DNA from: Oceanicella actignis
GTDB lineage: Bacteria; Pseudomonadota; Alphaproteobacteria; Rhodobacterales; Rhodobacteraceae
Length of the DNA: 64,000 nucleotides
NCBI RefSeq assembly: GCF_008124525.1
Contig: NZ_VNHJ01000005.1
Coordinates: 165,372-229,371 of the forward strand
Direction of reading: 5' to 3'
Shown here: in pieces, positions 21,200-29,429 of the stretch
Position numbering within the stretch: position 1 is the stretch's first letter
Layout of the letters: each line of letters opens with the position of its first letter
The notes under the pieces: model-generated
Database searches by the model: none
Told to the model about the DNA's origin: nothing
What the model saw: only the letters and a program-made list of their open reading frames with translations
Position numbers and translations under genes: made by a program

Positions 21200-22732
21200 T
21201 CAGACCGTCTCGCCCGCATCGAGCCGGGCGAGGAACGCCTCGGCCTCGGCCAGCACCCGCGCGCGGGCGGCACTGTCGCGCCCCTCCCAGCCGCGATAGA
21301 TCGGCCTCATGCGCGGGTTCGCGGCAAAGCGGTCGCGGTGGCGGTCGAGAAAATGCCAGTAGAGCAGGTTGAAGGGGCAGGCACTCGGGCCGGTCCTGGC
21401 CTTGACGTCATAAGCGCAGCGGCGGCAATAGTCCGACATCCGGTTGATGTAGGCGCCCGACGAGACATAGGGCTTGGACGCCACCGCCCCGCCATCGGCG
21501 AACTGGCTCATGCCCAGCGTGTTCGGCGCCTCGACCCATTCCACGGCATCGGCATAGACCGACAGATACCAGCGATGCACCTCGGCCGGATCGACCCCGG
21601 AGAGCAGCGCGAAGTTGCCGGCGACCATCAGCCGCTGGATGTGATGGGCGTAGGCAAGCCGACGGGTCTGGCCGACGACCTCGGCCATGCAGCGCATCCG
21701 CGTCGGCGCGCCCCAATAAAGGGCGGGCAGCTTGCGGCGATGGCCCAGCGCGTTGCGGCGCATGTAGTCCGGGCCTTCCAGGGACCAGACCCCGCGGATG
21801 AACTCGCGCCAGCCGAGGATCTGCCGGATGAAGCCCTCGACCGCGTTCAGCGGCGCCCGGCCCGCGCGCCATTCGGCCTCGGCCGCGCGGCAGACCTCGA
21901 GCGGCAAGAGAAGGCCAAGGTTCAGCGCGGCCGAGAGCAGCGAGTGGAACATCGCCGGCGCGCCGGTCGCCATGGCATCCTGAAAGTCGCCGAAGCGGGG
22001 CAGGGCGTGGCGCAGGAAATGGGCCAGCAGCGTCAGCGCCTCGTCGCGGTCGGTGGGCCAGGCGAAGGGTTCGGGATCGCCGAAATGCGCGCCGAAGCGG
22101 TCCGCGACCAGATCGAGCGCCTCGCGCACGGTCCGATCGGGGGCGAAGGCGGGCGGGTCGGGAAAGCCGAGGCCCGCCTTCGGCGGCTTGCGGTTCTCGG
22201 CGTCGAAATTCCACCGCCCGCCGGCGGGGGCGTCGCCCTCCATCAACAGCCCCGTCCTGCGGCGCATCTCGCGGTAGAACCACTCCATCCGCAGCGTCTT
22301 GCGCCCCTTGGCCCAGGCCGCGAAGTCGCGCGCCGAACAGATGAAGCGGTCGTCCTCCAGCATGCGCAGCCTCAGCGGCGCCGCCTCGAGCGCCGCGCGC
22401 AGCCGCCAGTCGCCGGGCGCGGTGGCGATGACCTCGGACGCGCCGACCTGGGCGGCGCCGCGCAGCAGCTCGCCGGGGATCGAGCCGGCGTTGTCGGGAT
22501 CGTCCAGACGGCTGTAGGCCACGCGCCAGCCCGCGGCCGCAAGGCGCGCGGCGAATTTGCGCATGGCGGCGAAGAACAGCGCGATCTTCTGGGGGTGATG
22601 GGGCGCGTAGGTGGCTTCGTCCATGGCTTCGGCCATCACCACGAGGTCACGGCCCCGGTCGGCGGCGCGCAGCGCGGCGACGGACTCGGTCAGCTGATCG
22701 CCGAGAACGAGGACGAGCCGCGGCGCTACCAT
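21200..22732 (-). CDS. iron-sulfur photolyase/cryptochrome (FeS-BCP family)
   Basis: A 510-residue member of the prokaryotic (6-4) photolyase/CryPro group, which carries FAD and a [4Fe-4S] cluster. Cys348 (MRCMAEVV), Cys436 and Cys439 (DYCRRCAYD) and Cys452 (SACPFN) have exactly the spacing of the four cluster cysteines of Agrobacterium PhrB (350, 438, 441, 454). The N-terminal LVLVLGDQLT and the HHIQRLMVAGNFALLSGVDP flavin region also fit. It repairs UV (6-4) photoproducts or acts as a photoreceptor. It overlaps the upstream SDR gene by seven bases and is the last gene of a four-gene leftward operon. Confidence 0.93.
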   Translation of the reverse strand: MVAPRLVLVLGDQLTESVAALRAADRGRDLVVMAEAMDEATYAPHHPQKIALFFAAMRKFAARLAAAGWRVAYSRLDDPDNAGSIPGELLRGAAQVGASEVIATAPGDWRLRAALEAAPLRLRMLEDDRFICSARDFAAWAKGRKTLRMEWFYREMRRRTGLLMEGDAPAGGRWNFDAENRKPPKAGLGFPDPPAFAPDRTVREALDLVADRFGAHFGDPEPFAWPTDRDEALTLLAHFLRHALPRFGDFQDAMATGAPAMFHSLLSAALNLGLLLPLEVCRAAEAEWRAGRAPLNAVEGFIRQILGWREFIRGVWSLEGPDYMRRNALGHRRKLPALYWGAPTRMRCMAEVVGQTRRLAYAHHIQRLMVAGNFALLSGVDPAEVHRWYLSVYADAVEWVEAPNTLGMSQFADGGAVASKPYVSSGAYINRMSDYCRRCAYDVKARTGPSACPFNLLYWHFLDRHRDRFAANPRMRPIYRGWEGRDSAARARVLAEAEAFLARLDAGETV

Positions 22733-23391
22733 GGAATGGGCCGGCCTGCGTAATCGAAAAAGCCGCCCGACTGCGCCGGAGCGAGGCCGTCCATGACTTC
22801 GGCGAGGCGGCGCGCGGCTTCGGCGGGAGGCAGCTTGTCGCGCCCGCGATAGGCGGCGGTGAAGGGCGTGTCCACGGTGCCCGGATGCAGCGCCACCAGC
22901 GCCGCTTGCCGGTGGCTGCGCGCCAGTTCGATGGCGGCGGTATGCACGATCTGGTTGGCGGCCGCCTTCGAGGCGCGGTAGGAATACCAGCCGCCCAGCC
23001 GGTTGTCGCCGATCGAGCCCACCCGCGCCGTCAGCACCGCCGCAACGGCTGGCGCATCGCGGGGCAGAAGGCGCGGCAGGCGCCGCAGGATCAGCGCCGG
23101 GCCGATGGCGTTGACGGCGAACACCCGTGCCATGGCGGCCGCGTCGATCTGCGCCAGGCTCTTTTCGGGCCGCCCGCCTTCGGGGGCGAGAATGCCCGTC
23201 GCCACGACGACGCGCGCAAAGGGGCCTTGCGTCGCGCCCAGCACGCGCTCGACCGACGCCGGGTCGGCAAGGTCAAGCCCGTCGGCGCGTCGCGACAGCG
23301 CGGCGACGGCGTAGCCCCGGCGGGCGAACTCTTCGGCGAGGGCGGCGCCGATGCCGCCCGAAGCCCCGATGACGAGAGCGCGTTCAGTCAT
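22726..23391 (-). CDS. short-chain dehydrogenase/reductase (CsgA-like)
   Basis: A 221-residue classical SDR. The Rossmann glycine motif is at the N-terminus (VIGASGGIGAAL), the family VNAIGP motif is central, and the catalytic Tyr-x-x-x-Lys reads YSYRASKAA. The C-terminus is short, ending in FFDYAGRPIPW. The substrate is unknown. It sits between the photolyase remnant and the FeS photolyase with overlapping ends on both sides. SDRs of this type are often linked to photolyase genes in Rhodobacterales stress operons. Confidence 0.88.
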   Translation of the reverse strand: MTERALVIGASGGIGAALAEEFARRGYAVAALSRRADGLDLADPASVERVLGATQGPFARVVVATGILAPEGGRPEKSLAQIDAAAMARVFAVNAIGPALILRRLPRLLPRDAPAVAAVLTARVGSIGDNRLGGWYSYRASKAAANQIVHTAAIELARSHRQAALVALHPGTVDTPFTAAYRGRDKLPPAEAARRLAEVMDGLAPAQSGGFFDYAGRPIPW

Positions 23392-24048
23392 TTTTCAATC
23401 TCCCGTCTTGCGCGGCGGCAGGCGGCCGAGAGAAAGGCGTCGAGCGCGGCAAGGCCATGCGCGCCCGCCGCGCTGGCGGGCGGGGCACGCGTCGGGGGAC
23501 AATCCCAGATCGGCGGCGGCGGGCAGCGGGTCGGAGCGCACGGGGCCGAGCGGCGCGAGGGCTCGCGGCGTCGCCACGATCGGGGCCGACATCGCCGCCT
23601 CCCGGCGCTCTGCCCAGCCGTCGCGCGAGGCCAGCCGAAGCACGACGCCGTCCTGCGGGAATTCGTGCCAGGGGATGGCATGCGCGCGCGCCCAGGATGC
23701 GACGGCGCGGTCGCGCGCGAAGCTTGCCAGATGGCCCGTTTCCTGATGCGACCAGAGCGCGGCGATGCCGTGGCTCGAACGGATGGCCTCGAGAACGGCG
23801 ACCGGCTCGCCCACACGGATGACGAGGCGCTGGCCGAGCAGCGCGAGCGCGCGCGACAGGTCTTCGAGGCACTCGGCAAGGAATGCAAACTGGCGGCCCG
23901 AGGCATCCTCGCGCCGCCAGAGCGCCGGCTCCACGATATGGAGCGGCAGGACCGATCCATGTCGGGCGGCGCGCACAAGCGCCGTGTTGTCGCTTGCGCG
24001 CAGGTCGCGCTTGAACCACACGACCTGAAGCGAGGTTCGCCCAGCCAT
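23388..24048 (-). pseudogene. decayed class-I-type DNA photolyase/cryptochrome (frameshifted and truncated)
   Basis: The first about 190 codons encode a good photolyase N-terminal alpha/beta domain: LQVVWFKRDLRASDNTAL, ALWRREDASGRQFAF, ALWSHQETGHLASFARDR and PWHEFPQDGVV. Near 23468 the frame breaks. The expected GGRA-GLAALDAFL continuation is present only in the +1 frame, consistent with loss of one base. That frame then stops after about 20 residues, immediately at the SDR start. The whole FAD-binding C-terminal half (roughly 270 residues) is absent. The start at 24048 has AAGGGAG upstream. A short antenna-domain-only protein could still be made, but not a working photolyase. Confidence 0.8.
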
Positions 24049-24071
24049 GCGACCGGCTCCCTTGCCGAACG

Positions 24072-24602
24072 TCACTCGGCCGGCAGGATGATCGCGTCGA
24101 TCACGTGGATGACGCCGTTCGAGGTCTCGATGTCGGGCTTGACGATGCGCGCGCCGTCGACCATCGGCGGCTCGGACAGGGTGATGGTCGCCTCCTGGCC
24201 CTGCACGGTCCTGGCCTTCATCCCGTTCCTGAGATCCGAGGACATCACCTTGCCCGGCACCACATGGTACGTGAGGATCGCGGTCAGCTTGTCCTTGTTC
24301 TCGGGCTTGAGCAGCTCGTCCAGCGTGCCGGCGGGCAGTTTGGCGAAGGCGTCGTCGGTGGGCGCGAAGACGGTGAAGGGGCCCTCGCCCTTGAGCGTCT
24401 CGACCAGGCCCGCGGCCTGCACGGCGGCGACCAGGGTCTTGAAGCTGCCGGCCGCTACGGCGGTGTCGACGATGTCCTTCTTCATGTGCGCGCCGGCGAG
24501 GGCGGGTTGCGGACCAAGGCCGAGGCCCCCCGTCGCGGTCAGGGCCGCGGCGGCAAGGGTCATCGAGAAGGCGGTGGCGGCCATGCGGGGAATGCGGGTC
24601 AT
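24072..24602 (-). CDS. secreted fasciclin (FAS1) domain protein
   Basis: A 176-residue protein. A cleavable signal peptide (about residues 1-36, with hydrophobic stretch [16 protein letters not shown] and ALA before the mature end) is followed by one complete FAS1 domain: [20 protein letters not shown], the H1 motif [27 protein letters not shown] and the final [16 protein letters not shown]1 proteins act in adhesion or periplasmic stress. It is the first gene of the leftward operon that contains two photolyase-type genes, behind a sigma-E-like promoter. Confidence 0.93.
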   Translation of the reverse strand: MTRIPRMAATAFSMTLAAAALTATGGLGLGPQPALAGAHMKKDIVDTAVAAGSFKTLVAAVQAAGLVETLKGEGPFTVFAPTDDAFAKLPAGTLDELLKPENKDKLTAILTYHVVPGKVMSSDLRNGMKARTVQGQEATITLSEPPMVDGARIVKPDIETSNGVIHVIDAIILPAE

Positions 24603-24631
24603 CGGGAACCTCCGTTGGGTGATTGTATCCT

Positions 24632-24660
24632 GGTTACGCGGCGGGGCGCGCGCCGGATCA
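24632..24660 (-). promoter_or_regulatory. sigma-E (RpoE/ChrR, singlet-oxygen type) promoter
   Basis: Reading leftward: TGATCC (24660-24655), exactly 18 bases, then TAACC (24636-24632). The Rhodobacter sphaeroides RpoE consensus is TGATCC-N18-TAA/G. It lies 30 bases upstream of the fasciclin ATG. In R. sphaeroides this regulon includes a photolyase, so the downstream content supports the reading. The consensus match is seen; activity is inferred. Confidence 0.7.
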
Positions 24661-24871
24661 CAAATGCGCCGATCATGCCCGACGGGTGCGCCCGGCGGGG
24701 GCGTCGTCCGGGCGCGTCCCGCCTGGCGGGGCCGGGGCGAAAGCGCCGCGGCGCGGCGGCGCGTTCGGGCCCCGCGCGCCGCCTTGCCGGATTATTCCTT
24801 TGACCGTTCATCTCCCCGGATGGTGGAATGGCCCGATATTGCGGCGCGGCCAGGCTGGGGGAGATGACACG

Positions 24872-26293
24872 ATGCGGAAGAAGATTGCGGCGACGGGTCT
24901 GGCGGCGGCCGCCTTTCTCTGGGCGCCGGGCGCGCAGGCTTTCGCCATCGAGACGGAAACCGCCGGCGCCGGCGCCCCCTTCGCCATCGCCCAGCCGCGG
25001 CTGGCGCTGACGCCGTTGATCCGCACCGAAGGCGCTTTCGAGGACCTCGGGCAGATCAAGTGGTTCGCAGGCTCGGTCGTGCCGCAGGGCTACGCGCGCG
25101 CGAACGGGCAGCTGCTGCCCATCGCGCAGAACCCTGCGCTGTTCTCACGGCTTGGCACGACCTATGGCGGCGATGGAGAGGCCTCCTTCGCGCTGCCCGA
25201 TCTGCGGGGGCGCACGATCATCGGCGCCGGGGCGGGGCCCGGTCTGACGCCGCGCTTTCTGGGCGAGACGGTCGGGGCCGAGACCGCGACCATGACCGAA
25301 GCGACCATGCCGCGACATGCGCATCCCTTCGACGGCGGCGAGGTCGCGGCCTCGGGCGGCGGGGGCGCCATCTCGAACATGATGCCAAGCCTGGCGCTGA
25401 ACATGGATGTCGCGCTTCAGGGGGTCTATGGGCAAGGGCCGACCGACTATTCCAACCCCAGCATCGGGATGGTCAACATCTCGGCCGCCTTGGGCGATCA
25501 GCCCGGCTTCGCCGATGCCGACGGCGCCGAGTTGAGGGTGTCGGACAATCCGGCGCTGTTCTCGCTCTACGGCGTGGCGCATGGGGGCGACGGGCGCACC
25601 ACCTTCGCCTTGCCCGATCTGCGCGGGCGCGCGGCCAGGGGCGCGGCGGCTCCGTCCCAGGTGGGCGCGAAGGCGGGCGACGAGGTCATCCCCGCCACGG
25701 CCGACATCCTGCCCGCCCACGCGCACGATTCGAGCGCGGGCGCCGTCGGCGAGGCCGGTGCGGGGGCCGAGGCGTCGCTCGGGCAGCCGACGCTCGACCT
25801 GCTCTACGGCATCGCGCTGTGGGGGGCATTCCCCACCGGGGACTTCGCGTCCTCGGGCTACGAGCACTATCTGGGCGAGATCGCCCTTTTCGGCGGGCCG
25901 TCGCCGTCGTTCTCGGACGCGGGCGTCTGGGCGCCGGCGGATGGACGGCTGCTGTCGATCGGCTTGTATCCGCACCTGTTTTCGATCATCGGGCCCATTT
26001 ACGGCGGCGATGGCCGCACCACTTTCGCGCTGCCCGACCTGCGCGGAAGAACGCCGATCGGCGCGGATCCCTGGCCGGGCGGGGAGAATCCTCTGGGTCG
26101 GGTTTCCGGGCAGGAGAGCCTGACCCTGACGGCGGCCAACCTGGCGCCCCATTCCCATGCGATCACGCTGCCCGACCCGCCCAGCGCCGTCCCGCTGCCG
26201 TCGGCGCTGCCGGCGCTGCTGGCCGGCCTGACGGCGCTGGGCGGGCTGGGCGCGGCCGCCCGCCGGCGGCGCGGCGCGGCCGCCGGGCGCTGA
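24872..26293 (+). CDS. exported three-module phage-tail-collar protein with VPLPA-type C-terminal sorting signal
   Basis: A 473-residue protein. A signal peptide (about residues 1-23, ending AQAFA) is followed by three tail-collar-like repeats, each carrying a GDG(R/E)-TTFALPDLRGR core: YGGDGEASFALPDLRGR, HGGDGRTTFALPDLRGR and YGGDGRTTFALPDLRGR. Each module ends with a His-rich PxHxH segment. Single collar modules occur in microcystin-dependent-protein-like proteins. Residues 440-473 form the VPLPS motif, a hydrophobic helix and an Arg-rich tail, the tripartite sorting signal of VPLPA-CTERM proteins handled by an exosortase-like system. It is probably a surface or extracellular-matrix protein. 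Confidence 0.85.
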   Translation: MRKKIAATGLAAAAFLWAPGAQAFAIETETAGAGAPFAIAQPRLALTPLIRTEGAFEDLGQIKWFAGSVVPQGYARANGQLLPIAQNPALFSRLGTTYGGDGEASFALPDLRGRTIIGAGAGPGLTPRFLGETVGAETATMTEATMPRHAHPFDGGEVAASGGGGAISNMMPSLALNMDVALQGVYGQGPTDYSNPSIGMVNISAALGDQPGFADADGAELRVSDNPALFSLYGVAHGGDGRTTFALPDLRGRAARGAAAPSQVGAKAGDEVIPATADILPAHAHDSSAGAVGEAGAGAEASLGQPTLDLLYGIALWGAFPTGDFASSGYEHYLGEIALFGGPSPSFSDAGVWAPADGRLLSIGLYPHLFSIIGPIYGGDGRTTFALPDLRGRTPIGADPWPGGENPLGRVSGQESLTLTAANLAPHSHAITLPDPPSAVPLPSALPALLAGLTALGGLGAAARRRRGAAAGR

Positions 26294-26594
26294 GAGGGGA
26301 TCGCCGGCGCCGCCGTCCCGCGGTCCGCCATGTCCGCGCGCCGTCGGCGAGGCCGAGCGCCAGGCGGGCGCCGTGCGGTCTGTTCGGCCCCGGCCTGCGC
26401 CCTGCGGTCGCGGGCGCAGGCGGGGCCGGGTCATGCATTGCGCCGGGTGCGGTCTGGCGGGCGCCCGTTGCGCGCGCCGAAGCCGCTTGCCGATGGGCCT
26501 CTCGCCAGGCGCGGCGACGGAGACGGGGGCGATGCGCGTTGAAGGCGGGCAAGCGGCGCGCCTGCGCCGGCAGCCGTAAAGAAGGAGCGCATCC
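26294..26594. other. intergenic region
   Basis: About 300 GC-rich bases between the collar protein and cytochrome b561. No convincing frame, hairpin with T-run or RNA gene is seen. AAGAAGGAGCG just before the b561 ATG is its ribosome site. Confidence 0.5.
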
Positions 26595-27098
26595 ATGACC
26601 CGAGCCCCCAAGGGTTACAGCCCCGCCCAGATCGCCCTGCACTGGATCGGCGCCGCGGCGCTGGTCGCCGCCTTCGTCAGTCACGACTCCATGCTCGCCG
26701 CCCTGCGCGCGTTGCGCGAGGGCGCCTATTCAGGGCCCGACGCGGGCGTGCTGACGCATGTGATCGCGGGGCTGGCGGTTCTGGCGCTCGCCCTCTGGCG
26801 CCTGTCGCTGCGCGCGCGCCGCGGCGCGCCGCCGCCGCCCGCCGACGAGCCGTCGCTTGCGCGGGCGCTGGCGCGCGCGACGCATGTCGCGCTCCATGCG
26901 CTGATGATCGCGCTGCCGGTCACGGGCGCGGCGGCCTGGTTCGGCGGGCTGCGCCTTGCGGGCGAGATCCATGGCGAGGCGCTCAAGCCCATTCTGCTCA
27001 TCGCCGTCGCTCTGCATGTGGCGGGCGCGCTGCATCACGGCCTGTGGCTGCGTTCGGGCGTTGCGGCGCGGATGTTCCGGCCCGATCGCGCGCGCTGA
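26595..27098 (+). CDS. cytochrome b561-family membrane protein
   Basis: A 167-residue protein with four hydrophobic helices. It has the N-terminal YSPAQIALHWIGAAALV with a haem-ligand histidine, THVIAGLAVLALALWRL, HVALHALMIALPVTGAAAW and LIAVALHVAGALHHGLW, giving the spaced histidines expected for two b-type haems. It probably transfers electrons between quinol and a periplasmic acceptor. Its last 101 bases overlap the 3' end of the convergent nsrR gene. An NO-related role is suggested only by position. Confidence 0.88.
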   Translation: MTRAPKGYSPAQIALHWIGAAALVAAFVSHDSMLAALRALREGAYSGPDAGVLTHVIAGLAVLALALWRLSLRARRGAPPPPADEPSLARALARATHVALHALMIALPVTGAAAWFGGLRLAGEIHGEALKPILLIAVALHVAGALHHGLWLRSGVAARMFRPDRAR

Positions 27099-27519
27099 GC
27101 GCGGGACGCGCGGGGGCCGAGGGCAAGGCCACGTCGGCCAGGGTGGCGCGGTCCAGCTCGGCCAGGAAGGCCGCCTCGGCGGCGCGCAGGCGGCTCTTGA
27201 GCCGGCAGCGCCCGTCCAGCGCGCAGCCCTCGCCCCCTCGGGCGAGGCACGCGACCAGGGGCTGCCCCTCTTCCAGAAGCCGCACCGCCGCGCCCAGGGA
27301 TATCTCGGCCGCGGGGCGGGCCAGCGTCGCCCCGCCCCCCGCGCCGCGCCGTGTGACGACCACCCCGCCGCGCGCCAGGCGCTGCATGATCTTGGTCAGG
27401 TGATGGCGCGAAAGGCCCAGCTCCTCGGCCAGCTCGGCGGTCGAGAAGGCGCGTTCGGGCGCGGCGGCCATGCGCATGAGCATGCGCAATCCGTAATCGG
27501 TGAAGGCGGTCAGGCGCAT
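26998..27519 (-). CDS. nsrR: NsrR, NO-sensing Rrf2-family repressor
   Basis: A 173-residue Rrf2 regulator. The N-terminal winged helix reads MRLTAFTDYGLRMLMRMAA and LGLSRHHLTKIMQRLARGG. The iron-sulfur ligand cysteines are Cys91, Cys99 and Cys105 (ACLARGGEGCALDGRC), the spacing seen in NsrR proteins. NO attacks the cluster and releases DNA. It diverges from the globin-nnrS genes, its likely targets. The C-terminus is about 25 residues longer than usual and overlaps the b561 gene on the other strand. Confidence 0.9.
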   Translation of the reverse strand: MRLTAFTDYGLRMLMRMAAAPERAFSTAELAEELGLSRHHLTKIMQRLARGGVVVTRRGAGGGATLARPAAEISLGAAVRLLEEGQPLVACLARGGEGCALDGRCRLKSRLRAAEAAFLAELDRATLADVALPSAPARPALSARDRAGTSAPQRPNAATGRDAARPPHAERRR

Positions 27520-27536
27520 GACGCTCCTTGCGGCAA

Positions 27537-27559
27537 AATAGGTATTGAAGATGCTTATT
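27537..27559. promoter_or_regulatory. possible NsrR operator
   Basis: An imperfect dyad in the nsrR/globin gap, reading AATAGGTATT-n-AAGATGCTTATT in outline. The outer AATA/TATT arms pair perfectly and the inner part only partly. It is AT-rich and of the right length for an Rrf2 site. This is a position-based guess. Confidence 0.4.
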
Positions 27560-27606
27560 CACCGGAATACGACATGGCGCAAGCCTTGGAATCGAAGGAG
27601 CACGCC

Positions 27607-28059
27607 ATGGCGCAGGACGCCCCCCTTCCGCCGATCCGCTCGGCCCGCCCGGCGCAGACGCGCGCGCTGATGGCGCGCACCGGGCTGGACGAGGCCCGCA
27701 TCGAGGCGTTGGTGCGCCGCTTCTACGACAAGGTCCGCGCGGATCCCGAGCTGGGGCCGATCTTCGCGGCGCGCATCTCGGATTGGGAGCCGCACCTGGC
27801 GCGGATGGTGGATTTCTGGTCCTCGGTCGCGCTGATGACCGGCCGCTATCATGGCGCGCCGGTTCCGCGCCACATGGGGCTGGGCGCGCGCTGGGCGCAT
27901 TTCGCGCGCTGGCTCGAGCTGTTCCGCGAGACGGCGGCCGAGACCTGCCCGCCCGAGGGCGCGGCCTTCGTCGTCGAGCGGGCCGAGCGGATCGCCCGCT
28001 CGCTGCACATGGCGATCGAGGACGCCGGGCGCCCGGCCGGCGCGGCGCCGCGGCTGTGA
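27607..28059 (+). CDS. truncated haemoglobin (group III type), NO/O2 binding
   Basis: A 150-residue globin-fold protein. The stretches LVRRFYDKVRADPELGPIF, HLARMVDFWSSVALMTGRYHGAPVPRHMGL and HFARWLELFRETA match bacterial group III truncated haemoglobins. The start at 27607 follows AAGGAGCACGCC; another in-frame ATG lies 11 codons upstream. Such globins detoxify NO or bind O2 under microaerobic conditions. It is divergent from nsrR and 47 bases upstream of nnrS. Confidence 0.9.
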   Translation: MAQDAPLPPIRSARPAQTRALMARTGLDEARIEALVRRFYDKVRADPELGPIFAARISDWEPHLARMVDFWSSVALMTGRYHGAPVPRHMGLGARWAHFARWLELFRETAAETCPPEGAAFVVERAERIARSLHMAIEDAGRPAGAAPRL

Positions 28060-28106
28060 GCGATGCGCGCGCCCGCGGCCGGGCGCGTCTGGATGGAGGC
28101 GAGAGA

Positions 28107-29297
28107 ATGAGCGGTTCGGCGGCGCGCATGCGCGCCTGGAAGGGGCCCGCGGTCCTCAGCTACGGGTTTCGGCCCTTTTTCCTGTCCGCGGGGATCTGGG
28201 CGGCGCTGGCGATGGCGCTGTGGGCGGCGATGCTGACGGGGCGCGAGCCGCTGCCCATCGGCCTCGATCCGGTCTCGTGGCACGCGCATGAGATGATGTT
28301 CGGCTATCTGGGCGCGGTGATGGCGGGCTTTCTGCTGACGGCCGTTCCGAACTGGACGGGGCGGCTGCCGGTGACGGGCTGGCCGTTGGCGGCGCTGGCC
28401 GGGCTGTGGCTGGCGGGGCGGGCGGCGATGGCGCTGGGCGCGCCCGCGGCGCTCGCGGCGGCGGCGGATCTGTCGCTGGGCGCGGCGCTGCTGGTCTTTC
28501 TGGCGCGCGAGATCCTGGCCGGGCGCAACTGGCGCAACCTGCCGGTGCTGGCGCTGCTGGGGCTGTGGGCGGCGGGCAACGCGCTGTTTCACCTCGAGGC
28601 GGCGCGCGGAGGCTTTCCCGCGCAGGGGCCGGGCCTGCGCCTGGGGCTTGTGGCGGCGGTGATGCTGATTGCGCTGATCGGCGGGCGCATCGTGCCCAGC
28701 TTCACGCGCAACTGGCTCGTGCGCCGGGGCGAGTCGCGGCTGCCCGCGCCCATGGGGCGGGGAGACGCCGTCGCGCTGTCGCTGGCGGCGCTGGCGCTGG
28801 GCGCGTGGACGGCGGCGCCCGATGCGCGGGCGACGGCGGCGGCGTTGGCGGCGGCGGGCGCGGCGCATCTGTGGCGCATGTCGCGCTGGCGCGGGGCGCG
28901 CTGCCGGGCCGAGGCGCTGGTGTGGGTGCTGCACGCGGCCTATGCCTTCGTGCCCCTGGGCTTCGCGGCGATGGCCGCCGGGATCGCGGCACCGCAGGCC
29001 ATGGCCGCCGCGCAGCATTTGTGGATGGCCGGCGCGGTGGGGCTGATGACGCTGGCGGTCATGACGCGCGCCAGCCTTGGCCATGGCGGGCGCCCGCTGC
29101 ATGCCGGGCGGCCCGTCGCCGCCCTCTACTGGGCCGTCATCGTCGCGGTCGCGGCGCGGCTGGCGGGCGGTCTGGCGCCCGAGCAGGCGTGGCTGCTGCA
29201 TCTTGCGGCGGGGGCCTGGATCGCGGCCTTCGCGGGGTTCGCGATCATCTTCTGGCCCATCCTGACGCGCCCGCGCCCCGACGCCGCGGCGGCGTGA
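28107..29297 (+). CDS. nnrS: NnrS family haem/copper membrane protein
   Basis: A 396-residue protein with about twelve hydrophobic helices. Family marks are LSYGFRPFFLSAGIWAAL, DPVSWHAHEMMFGYLGAVMAGFLLTAVPNWTGR, GGRIVPSFTRNWL and HLWMAGAVGLMTLAVMTRASLGH. NnrS is an NO-inducible membrane protein linked to denitrification and relief of NO stress on iron metabolism. GGAGGC precedes the ATG at 28107. With nsrR and the globin it forms a compact NO-response locus; no nitrite or NO reductase genes are in the window. Confidence 0.94.
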   Translation: MSGSAARMRAWKGPAVLSYGFRPFFLSAGIWAALAMALWAAMLTGREPLPIGLDPVSWHAHEMMFGYLGAVMAGFLLTAVPNWTGRLPVTGWPLAALAGLWLAGRAAMALGAPAALAAAADLSLGAALLVFLAREILAGRNWRNLPVLALLGLWAAGNALFHLEAARGGFPAQGPGLRLGLVAAVMLIALIGGRIVPSFTRNWLVRRGESRLPAPMGRGDAVALSLAALALGAWTAAPDARATAAALAAAGAAHLWRMSRWRGARCRAEALVWVLHAAYAFVPLGFAAMAAGIAAPQAMAAAQHLWMAGAVGLMTLAVMTRASLGHGGRPLHAGRPVAALYWAVIVAVAARLAGGLAPEQAWLLHLAAGAWIAAFAGFAIIFWPILTRPRPDAAAA

Positions 29298-29317
29298 CGC
29301 GCGGGCGGGTGGAAAAC

Positions 29318-29331
29318 TTTACGCGCGACAA
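29318..29331. promoter_or_regulatory. LacI-type operator upstream of lacI (autoregulation)
   Basis: TTTACGCGCGACAA matches 12 of 14 bases of the perfect palindrome TTTACGCGCGTAAA found upstream of the transport operon. The flanks (ACTT/AAGT) extend the dyad. It lies about 100 bases before the regulator's start. Confidence 0.6.
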
Positions 29332-29429
29332 GTAAGCTTCGGGCGGGCGGTCTTGCGCATTTGGCGCGCCGCCGCGATGCTCGCCGCTGCGGCGGCGGGA
29401 CGAGGAATGCGCGCGATGGGCGACGACAG

